From contig CAJFTV010000035.1 of assembly GCA_904420055.1 (NCBI GenBank), positions 1-10,997 on the forward strand: a stretch of DNA of 10,997 bases, in the 5' to 3' direction. Below are positions 6,095 to 10,997 of this stretch, piece by piece; position 1 is the first letter of the stretch; each line of letters begins with the position of its first letter. The DNA is from Candidatus Alloscillospira gallinarum. Its GTDB lineage: Bacteria > Bacillota > Clostridia > Oscillospirales > Oscillospiraceae. A model generated the notes under the pieces. That model had not been told where the DNA came from. It saw only the letters and a list, made by a program, of their open reading frames with translations, and searched no databases. Made by a program: the position numbers and the translations under genes.

Positions 6095-8932
6095 TTACAG
6101 GGGATTTGCGGCAATTTCGTCCATCTCGTCGTCAAAGTCGGTGCCGAGGAAGTATTTGGGAGGAGTGAGGTCCTCTCCCTTCTGGAGCTTCTCCCAGCCG
6201 GCTTTTACCTTGTCAGGTGTCGCGGGCAGTGCGTAAACACGGACGCCGGTGGCGTTGTTGATTGCGTTTATAACAGCCATGTGGCCGGAGCTCTGGAAGC
6301 ACTCAGAGCAGCCAGAGGAGCCGTAGGGGCCGTTTTTACGGGGAGTCTCAAGGTACAGGACATTGAAATCGTCTGGAATCATGTCGATTGTGGGCACACC
6401 GCAGCCGGCCATATTTCCGGATTTCTTCTGCTCCGGGTTGTAGTCCTCAGAGAGGGCAAAGCCGATGCTGTGGGAGAGACCGCCGTATGCCTGACCGTCA
6501 ACAGCCAGCTTGTTGCCGATTGTTCCGACGTCAGCGCAGCAGGTATATCCCAGTACCTGGGTTTTTCCGGTGTTTACGTCCACGTCAACAAGGCAGGTAT
6601 TTACGGAGTACATAAATGTTGCGTCCTTGTTGCCGGAGCCGTCGTTGGGGTCAAGTGCGTGGTCGATGCCAAGGTTAAACTGGTCGTAGTGGCCGATATA
6701 CTTTGTGGGAATACCCTCGGCTACCATCTCGTCGTAGGTGCGGTATGTGCCGTCAGCCTTGCGCATCGCGTCCATGAGCTTGTTTGCGCCGTCTATTGTT
6801 GCGTTACCGCACATGTAGTGGAGACGGCTTGCAGCTGCAAGTCCTGTGTCGGGGCAGGTCTTGCTGTCATTCATTCTCAGGACAATCTGGTCGGGTGTCA
6901 CGCCCAGAGGCTCAAGAGCCTTTACAATGTGGGTGATGGAGCCGATGTCTCCGCCCTGTCCGACATCTTCCCAGGTGTTGCTGAAGAGGATTTTTCCGTC
7001 GGGGAGGAGCTCAATGCCGACCTCGGCTGCGTCAATCGCGCCCGTTGTGGCAAGGAAGCCGCCCAGAGAGATGCCTACGCCCATGTGCTTGCCCTCAGCG
7101 CGGCCGGCCTCGGCCTTTGCCTTATAGTCGTCATAATAGGGCTTAATCATTTCCATAAGCGTCGGATAAACATACTCGAAGTACTCACGCTGGTTTATGG
7201 TTGTGTCGCCAGGACGTGCGCAGTTTAAGTAGCGGAACTCCCATGGGTCCATGCCGATTTTCTCAGCCGCCATGTCTATAAGGGCCTCAGTTGTGGTGTA
7301 AATCTGAGGTGAGCCAAATCCGCGGTAAGCGGTGTTATAGGACTGGTTGGAAACGCAGCCGCGGGCCAGTGCGCGGATATTTGGAATGTTATAGCCGTGG
7401 AAGCCAACGGAGGCGAGGTTGTTGAATATCATAGGTGCAACGCCGGTGTATGCGCCGTGGTCAAGAGCCACGTCGTACTCCGCGGCGATAATCTTGCCCT
7501 TTTCGTCTACGGCGATTCTGCCGTTTGCGAATGTAGCGGAGCGCTTTCCGGAGGTGTGGTTAAACTCCTCGTAGTTAAGGCTCAGGCTGCAGGGCATGTC
7601 AAGGCACTGCATCGCGGTGACAAGAAGTGAGGGAACTGGGCTTGTGATGCCGTATCCGAACATGCCGCCGGGGGCGTTGGAGATAATGCGGAGCTTCTCG
7701 GGGGGGACACCGGTTGCGCCAGCGGTTGCGCCCAAGGTCTCGGTTAAGTTCTGGCACTTAATCTGAAGGGTATAGTTGCCGTTCTCGTCAATGTAGCCCT
7801 GGCCCATATCAGCCTCAATGGGGAGGTGGGGCTCATGCTGTGAGTGGAAGCTGCCCTCTGCCACGTAAGGAGCGTTGTCGAAAATCTCGTTTACGTCCTC
7901 GCCTTTTACAACAGGCTGCTCAACGTGGAAATTTGGAACTGCCTCATGTATCTGCATTGCGCCGGGGGCAAGTGCCTCGGGTGCGGTCATGTAGTAGGGG
8001 AGAATCTCAAGGTCCTGCTTTACAAGCTTTGCAGCGGCGCGGGCGTGCTCAACGCTGTCAGCCGCGACGAGCGCTACGCAGTCGCCGACCTTGCAGATTT
8101 TGTCTCCGGCAATGATGGGGAAGTCTGTTACTCCCTTTGCCTTTGTGCGGGGGTTAAACATGGGGAAGGCAAGGTTATTGGAGCCCTTGACGTCCTTGGC
8201 AAGCATTACCTTGTAAACACCGGGCGCCTTTTCAGCCTCGGAGATATCTATATTCTTGATTTTTGCATGGGGAACAGTAGAAAGAACAACAGCCAGGTGA
8301 GCAAATCCCTCAGGGAGACGAAGGCCGATGTCATCGCCGAAATCTGTAAGGCCGCAAACCTTTGCCACAGCGGTTGGACGGGGCAGCTTGGAGCCGTAAA
8401 TGTCTTTCTCTGTGGAGGGGTCATATGTGATGTCGGCCATTGTGGCTTCGCCGCGCATTACCTTTGCCGCGGCCATTACCGCGTCAACAATGGGCTTATA
8501 GCCTGTGCAGCGGCAGATATTGCGGTTTTTCTTAAACCACTCTCTCACTTCCTCGCGGGTGGGGGAGGGGTTTTTCAGCAGGAGCCCGTAAGCGGATACG
8601 ATAAATCCCGGTGAGCAGAAGCCGCACTGGGCAGCGCCGTATGTAACCCAGGCCTGCTGCAGGGGGTGAAGATTGCCCGGGGTGCCTATTCCCTCAATTG
8701 TGGTAATCTCTGTGTAGTCTTCAACCTTGCTCATTTTAACTGTACATGCGCGCTTTACCTCACCGTTCATGATGACTGAACAGGAGCCGCACACGCCAGT
8801 GCCGCAGCCGACTTTTGTGCCGGTGAGACCGTTGCGGCGAAGTAAGTCGGCAAGAGTGTCTTTTTCATAGTCACAGATGAAAAATCTCTCAACGCCGTTA
8901 ACTTTCAGCGTCTTTCTTGTAAGCTGTTTCAA
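6095..8932 (-). CDS. Molybdenum hydroxylase, aldehyde oxidoreductase (Mop) type
   Basis: This 945-aa cytoplasmic enzyme belongs to the xanthine oxidase family and closely follows the single-chain layout of Desulfovibrio gigas aldehyde oxidoreductase (about 907 aa). The plant-type [2Fe-2S] cluster uses C43, C48, C51 and C63. The helical [2Fe-2S] domain uses C103, C106, C140 and C142, before the GSKLPRPTAVAKV junction. The molybdopterin-cytosine-dinucleotide domains show PGGMFGYG, AYRGFGSPQ, EDVGQGGDIG and the catalytic glutamate E877 in GCSECFQSS. There is no FAD domain, so electrons must leave to another protein, probably the product of the next gene. It likely hydroxylates an aldehyde or heterocycle, with water as oxygen source; the substrate is unknown. 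A TTG start at 8932 is chosen because AAAGGTGG (8939-8946) lies 6 bases upstream. The upstream in-frame TTG (8971) coincides with the predicted transcription start. The protein runs about 30 residues past the Mop C-terminus. Confidence 0.93.
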   Translation of the reverse strand: MKQLTRKTLKVNGVERFFICDYEKDTLADLLRRNGLTGTKVGCGTGVCGSCSVIMNGEVKRACTVKMSKVEDYTEITTIEGIGTPGNLHPLQQAWVTYGAAQCGFCSPGFIVSAYGLLLKNPSPTREEVREWFKKNRNICRCTGYKPIVDAVMAAAKVMRGEATMADITYDPSTEKDIYGSKLPRPTAVAKVCGLTDFGDDIGLRLPEGFAHLAVVLSTVPHAKIKNIDISEAEKAPGVYKVMLAKDVKGSNNLAFPMFNPRTKAKGVTDFPIIAGDKICKVGDCVALVAADSVEHARAAAKLVKQDLEILPYYMTAPEALAPGAMQIHEAVPNFHVEQPVVKGEDVNEIFDNAPYVAEGSFHSQHEPHLPIEADMGQGYIDENGNYTLQIKCQNLTETLGATAGATGVPPEKLRIISNAPGGMFGYGITSPVPSLLVTAMQCLDMPCSLSLNYEEFNHTSGKRSATFANGRIAVDEKGKIIAAEYDVALDHGAYTGVAPMIFNNLASVGFHGYNIPNIRALARGCVSNQSYNTAYRGFGSPQIYTTTEALIDMAAEKIGMDPWEFRYLNCARPGDTTINQREYFEYVYPTLMEMIKPYYDDYKAKAEAGRAEGKHMGVGISLGGFLATTGAIDAAEVGIELLPDGKILFSNTWEDVGQGGDIGSITHIVKALEPLGVTPDQIVLRMNDSKTCPDTGLAAASRLHYMCGNATIDGANKLMDAMRKADGTYRTYDEMVAEGIPTKYIGHYDQFNLGIDHALDPNDGSGNKDATFMYSVNTCLVDVDVNTGKTQVLGYTCCADVGTIGNKLAVDGQAYGGLSHSIGFALSEDYNPEQKKSGNMAGCGVPTIDMIPDDFNVLYLETPRKNGPYGSSGCSECFQSSGHMAVINAINNATGVRVYALPATPDKVKAGWEKLQKGEDLTPPKYFLGTDFDDEMDEIAANPL

Positions 8933-8938
8933 TGCAAT

Positions 8939-8946
8939 CCACCTTT
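8939..8946 (-). promoter_or_regulatory. Ribosome-binding site that sets a TTG start
   Basis: AAAGGTGG on the - strand is followed by 6 bases (ATTGCA) and TTG at 8932-8930. No in-frame ATG occurs near the family N-terminus (KTLKVNGV), so the molybdenum hydroxylase most likely starts at this rare initiation codon. Confidence 0.7.
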
Positions 8947-8976
8947 CTTGCGAAATCTCAAATTTATACAAAATAC

Positions 8977-9005
8977 ATTATATCAAAGGAAAAAATACAT
9001 TTCAA
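8977..9005 (-). promoter_or_regulatory. Sigma-A promoter of the molybdenum hydroxylase operon
   Basis: TTGAAA (9000-9005) and a perfect TATAAT (8977-8982) are separated by 17 bases on the - strand. Transcription would begin near 8970, giving a leader of roughly 38 bases. That is too short for a molybdenum-cofactor riboswitch, so any control should act on the DNA or on initiation. Confidence 0.82.
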
Positions 9006-9082
9006 TTGGTAAAAAACTATTATTAAACATGGCGGGTTGTATTAACAAATGCCCTGTTTTATACCAAAAAATAGGAATGACT

Positions 9083-9155
9083 TTTGTAAAATTTTTCTTT
9101 ATTTGAAAATTATTTAATCTTGCCGGATGCCGATTTGTAAAATTTTACGTTATTT
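9083..9155. repeat. Imperfect 22-bp direct repeat in the divergent control region
   Basis: TTTGTAAAATTTT occurs at 9083-9095 and 9134-9146, 51 bases apart, and the similarity continues to about 20 of 22 positions (…CTTTATTT against …CGTTATTT). The second copy contains a perfect 12-bp palindrome, GTAAAATTTTAC (9137-9148). In the same gap GCTTAAAATG occurs at 9191-9200 and 9263-9272, with CATTTTAA in the opposite orientation at 9332-9339. These could be regulator sites or simply AT-rich sequence. No gene is seen in 8972-9426. Confidence 0.5.
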
Positions 9156-9305
9156 TTTTCGGAAAAACACTGTTAATTACAACTAAAAAAGCTTAAAATG
9201 TGGCCTGAGAGGAAGAAAACCTTCATAAACATGTACAAATGCGGCTGTGATTATTAAAAATCGCTTAAAATGCTCTTAATTTAGTGTAAGGCGGTTTATT
9301 TAAAG

Positions 9306-9334
9306 TTGACTTTGCGGCGCAAAACTGATACCAT
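9306..9334 (+). promoter_or_regulatory. Candidate promoter of the Ig-domain surface protein
   Basis: TTGACT (9306-9311) is followed after 17 bases by TACCAT (9329-9334), which is preceded by TGA, an extended -10 arrangement. The spacer contains a perfect inverted repeat, TTTGCG-G-CGCAAA (9311-9323), placed where a repressor would block RNA polymerase. A leader of about 85 bases would result. Confidence 0.5.
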
Positions 9335-9353
9335 TTTAAAACTAAATAAGTTT

Positions 9354-9375
9354 TGTATTAAAATTTTTTAATACA
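9354..9375. promoter_or_regulatory. Operator-like inverted repeat in the leader of the surface protein gene
   Basis: TGTATTAAAA (9354-9363) is repeated as its exact reverse complement TTTTAATACA (9366-9375) with 2 bases between. The arms are too AT-rich and the loop too small for a good RNA hairpin, so a dimeric DNA-binding protein site is the more natural reading. It lies about 13 bases past the predicted transcription start. Confidence 0.4.
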
Positions 9376-9426
9376 CTGGAACTTGCAAGCACTCTTTTTC
9401 GTCAAAAGTGTGAAAGGAGCAGTTCG

Positions 9427-10872
9427 ATGAAAAAGCGGTTTATAGCTGTACTGTCAGCGGCCTGCCTTGTGATGGCCATGGTGCTGTCATCTGTTTTTAT
9501 GGCCTGTGCGGTACAGATTAAAAGGGATAACGAAGAGGTTCCGGAAAGCCCGGTGATTGAAAGCCAGAATCCGAGCAACTCAAAGATATCCACATATGTA
9601 ACCAGCGGGGAGATAGTCCTGTCGGTGACGGCGCGGGGCAACGGAGAGCTCAGCTATGAGTGGTACATCGACGGAAGCCCCCAGTACTGTAATGAGAACA
9701 TATTTGTGTTTAACCCGGTTCAGCACACGCCAAAGAATAATGGCGAGCCTTACAGCGTGTACTGCACCGTGACGAATACAATAGGTGACAGCGCCAGAGA
9801 GGTTTCCTCAAAGCAGTGGTCAATTTACGTAGAGCACCCTGTTGGGCCGGAGATAATAAACTCAGCCTCTGCAAGCGAGATTACCGGGAACGGCACAGCG
9901 ACGTTTACCGTGGAGGCAAAGGGAGATAATCTCATATATCAGTGGTACATAATGGACGGCGCCGGAGGAAAAAACGCCGTATCAAATGGGGTTTCCGGCA
10001 GCTTTGAGTATTCAGGAGTCACGACAAAAACGCTTTCTGTTAAGTGCACGGGCGTTATGGACTCTGTTGTACAAAGCTATGTCTGTGAGGTCACGTCCCA
10101 GGCGGGCATAACCTCTACTACTGATGTGTATATTCTGTACGCAAATCCCGACCCCGCTCTTGATACAGTCCGGAGCATTGCAGTTAACCGCCTGCCGAGC
10201 AAAACCTCTTATACGGCGGGAGACAAGCTCGATACCTCCGGAATGTCCATAGATGTCACGACAGGCCGGGGCACTGAGACCATTACAAGCGGTTTTGTCT
10301 GCACTCCAACATATTTAAATGATGTGGGGCAGACGACAGTAACAGTGTCATACGGCGGACAGACGACGACATTCACAGTGTCGGTTGAACAGGGCGAGCA
10401 CGACCACAAATGGTCGCAGTGGGAGAAGGACGACGCATTAAAGACAGTTCAGCGCCACTGTACTGTCGAAAACTGTGACGTAAGCGAGCGGTATACTTTT
10501 ACGGAATTTGCGCAGCAGTTCCCTGATGAGGCGTCGGCCCTTGGCATTGAGACCGATGGTGACCGTGACCCTTCAGGCAGCGGAGACAATCAAAACGGAG
10601 GAAACGGCGGACAGGACACGGATAACGGAAATGCTGATAACGATGGAGACAGTTCTGACAAAAACAATCAGAACAGCGGCGTAAAGAAGGACGGGGGCGT
10701 CAGCAGTCCGTTTTTATGGATTATAATCGTAATAGCGTTCCTTATCCTGGTGGGGGCTGGCTGTTACTATTTCCTGGTATACAGAAAGCCCGGTACCGGG
10801 GATAAAAGTAAAAAGCCCAATAAAAAAGTAAATGTCCGCAGGAAAAGCGGGAGACAGGACAGAAAGCCCTGA
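9427..10872 (+). CDS. Secreted, membrane-anchored Ig-like domain surface protein
   Basis: The 481-aa protein starts with a signal peptide (MKKR, hydrophobic core 5-24, probable cleavage after A26-C-A28). Residues about 40-137 and 140-238 look like two Ig-like beta-sandwich domains, each with a WY core (LSYEWYIDG, LIYQWYIMDG). Residues about 249-323 match the bacterial Big_3 type (SIAVNRLPSKTSYTAGDKLDTSG…VSYGGQTTTFTV). HDHKWSQW (325-332) opens a short cysteine-containing module (CTVENCDVSERY) common in clostridial surface proteins. A Gly/Asn/Asp-rich spacer leads to one transmembrane helix (about 429-452) and a 29-residue very basic cytoplasmic tail. No LPxTG motif is seen, so anchoring is by the membrane helix. 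The ATG has AAAGGAG 8 bases upstream. It is likely an adhesin, sensor or structural protein; the ligand is unknown. It is divergent from the redox operon, and no terminator is visible before the IS end. Confidence 0.88.
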   Translation: MKKRFIAVLSAACLVMAMVLSSVFMACAVQIKRDNEEVPESPVIESQNPSNSKISTYVTSGEIVLSVTARGNGELSYEWYIDGSPQYCNENIFVFNPVQHTPKNNGEPYSVYCTVTNTIGDSAREVSSKQWSIYVEHPVGPEIINSASASEITGNGTATFTVEAKGDNLIYQWYIMDGAGGKNAVSNGVSGSFEYSGVTTKTLSVKCTGVMDSVVQSYVCEVTSQAGITSTTDVYILYANPDPALDTVRSIAVNRLPSKTSYTAGDKLDTSGMSIDVTTGRGTETITSGFVCTPTYLNDVGQTTVTVSYGGQTTTFTVSVEQGEHDHKWSQWEKDDALKTVQRHCTVENCDVSERYTFTEFAQQFPDEASALGIETDGDRDPSGSGDNQNGGNGGQDTDNGNADNDGDSSDKNNQNSGVKKDGGVSSPFLWIIIVIAFLILVGAGCYYFLVYRKPGTGDKSKKPNKKVNVRRKSGRQDRKP

Positions 10873-10918
10873 CAGTTAGTTTAATATTGAAATACAGGCA
10901 CCTGCAAAAAGTGAACAG

Positions 10919-10965
10919 CACCCCATTTGTTAGACAGTATGATATACTGAATAACAAGTGGGGTG
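10919..10965 (+). promoter_or_regulatory. Long hairpin that sequesters the transposase ribosome-binding site
   Basis: CACCCCATTTGTTA (10919-10932) pairs with TAACAAGTGGGGTG (10952-10965) over 14 bp with one wobble. After a 2x2 internal loop, CAGTAT (10935-10940) pairs with ATACTG (10944-10949) around a GAT loop. The right arm contains GGGGTG (10960-10965), the Shine-Dalgarno site of the ORF at 10973. A transcript entering from outside would fold this stem and mask the site. Confidence 0.75.
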
Positions 10966-10972
10966 ATTTATT

Positions 10973-10997
10973 ATGCCAAAAGGGATACCAAACAAAA
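10973..10997 (+). CDS. IS3-type transposase OrfA, N-terminal fragment cut by the window edge
   Basis: Only eight codons are visible (MPKGIPNK), after GGGGTG with a 7-base spacing. This opening resembles the N-terminus of clostridial IS3-family OrfA proteins, helix-turn-helix DNA-binding components that are normally fused to the OrfB integrase by frameshifting. The family is assigned from the short N-terminus and the IS-like end upstream, so it is tentative. Confidence 0.55.

Larger units (their letters stand above)
10912..10997 (+). mobile_element. Left end of an IS3-family-like insertion sequence (continues past the window)
   Basis: The sequence beginning TGAACAGCACCCC and running into GTTAGACAG resembles the terminal inverted repeats of IS3/IS150-group elements, which commonly start with TG and contain a C-run followed by GTTAGACA. 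A coding start with a good Shine-Dalgarno site follows at 10973. The exact boundary is inferred from the TG dinucleotide and the motif. The right end and target duplication lie outside the window, so neither can be checked. Confidence 0.6.

Noticed and set aside
6281..7228. 315-codon + strand open frame opposite the hydroxylase gene
   Set aside because: It is the complement of a clear molybdenum hydroxylase, with low-complexity Val/Ala/Cys-rich translation and no recognisable domain.
7844..8614. 256-codon + strand open frame opposite the hydroxylase gene
   Set aside because: Same reason: antisense to conserved [2Fe-2S] and molybdopterin coding sequence, with an implausible composition.
8933..8976. 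Molybdenum-cofactor or other riboswitch in the hydroxylase leader
   Set aside because: The predicted leader is only about 38 bases and shows no structured element.
9480..9510. Lipoprotein signal at the N-terminus of the surface protein (Cys27)
   Set aside because: The residues before the Cys (V-F-M-A) do not fit a lipobox; an A-C-A signal peptidase I site is more natural.
1..10997. tRNA, rRNA or CRISPR array
   Set aside because: No cloverleaf-like sequence, rRNA segment or regularly spaced repeat-spacer pattern was seen.

Overview
The window (moderate GC by eye, Firmicutes-style Shine-Dalgarno sites, consensus sigma-A promoters, many U-tailed hairpin terminators) looks like chromosome from an anaerobic clostridium, most likely a gut Oscillospiraceae/Ruminococcaceae-type organism. 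The strongest hints are a molybdenum-hydroxylase/Fe-S redox cluster typical of strict anaerobes, a C-terminally anchored surface protein with a Big_3 domain and an HxHKWSxW motif, and the start of an IS3-type insertion sequence. The organism is inferred from protein character only.

Layout. 1-52: terminator of an upstream + strand gene outside the window. 75-2132 (+): recG, followed after 4 bases by an unannotated-looking 53-aa membrane peptide (2137-2298, +). 2299-2513: convergent intergenic region with a bidirectional terminator. 2514-3353 (-): a metal-permease-like protein of the ArsP_2/'putative manganese transporter' type, with its own strong promoter (3388-3417) and isolated from the next operon by a perfect 16-bp palindromic terminator (3441-3475). 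3511-8932 (-): a three-gene redox operon, read from right to left: an aldehyde-oxidoreductase-type molybdenum hydroxylase (945 aa), a 745-aa flavin/multi-Fe-S/CCG-domain fusion protein, and a 62-aa CxxC...CxxC redox peptide. 8933-9426: an AT-rich divergent control region with promoters for both sides and several repeats and palindromes. 9427-10872 (+): a 481-aa secreted, membrane-anchored Ig-domain protein. 10912-10997: left end of an IS3-family-like element with the first eight codons of its orfA.

How the genes work together. The molybdenum hydroxylase carries two [2Fe-2S] clusters and a molybdopterin domain but no FAD module, so it needs an external electron acceptor. The adjacent gene encodes a protein with GltD-like N-terminal Fe-S cysteines, one FAD-type Rossmann fold, a 4Fe-4S dicluster region and two heterodisulfide-reductase-type CCG domains, and is the natural candidate. 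The small CxxC protein resembles peptides found beside the same enzyme in Desulfovibrio and Clostridium (remembered as the DVU_1557/CLJU_RS11820 type). The most notable points are that the flavoprotein appears to have lost the second (NAD(P)H-binding) Rossmann domain and carries an unfamiliar C-terminal domain of about 120 aa; that a strong hairpin separates the hydroxylase gene from its partner; and that the IS end folds into a 20-bp hairpin that would hide the transposase ribosome-binding site in read-through transcripts.
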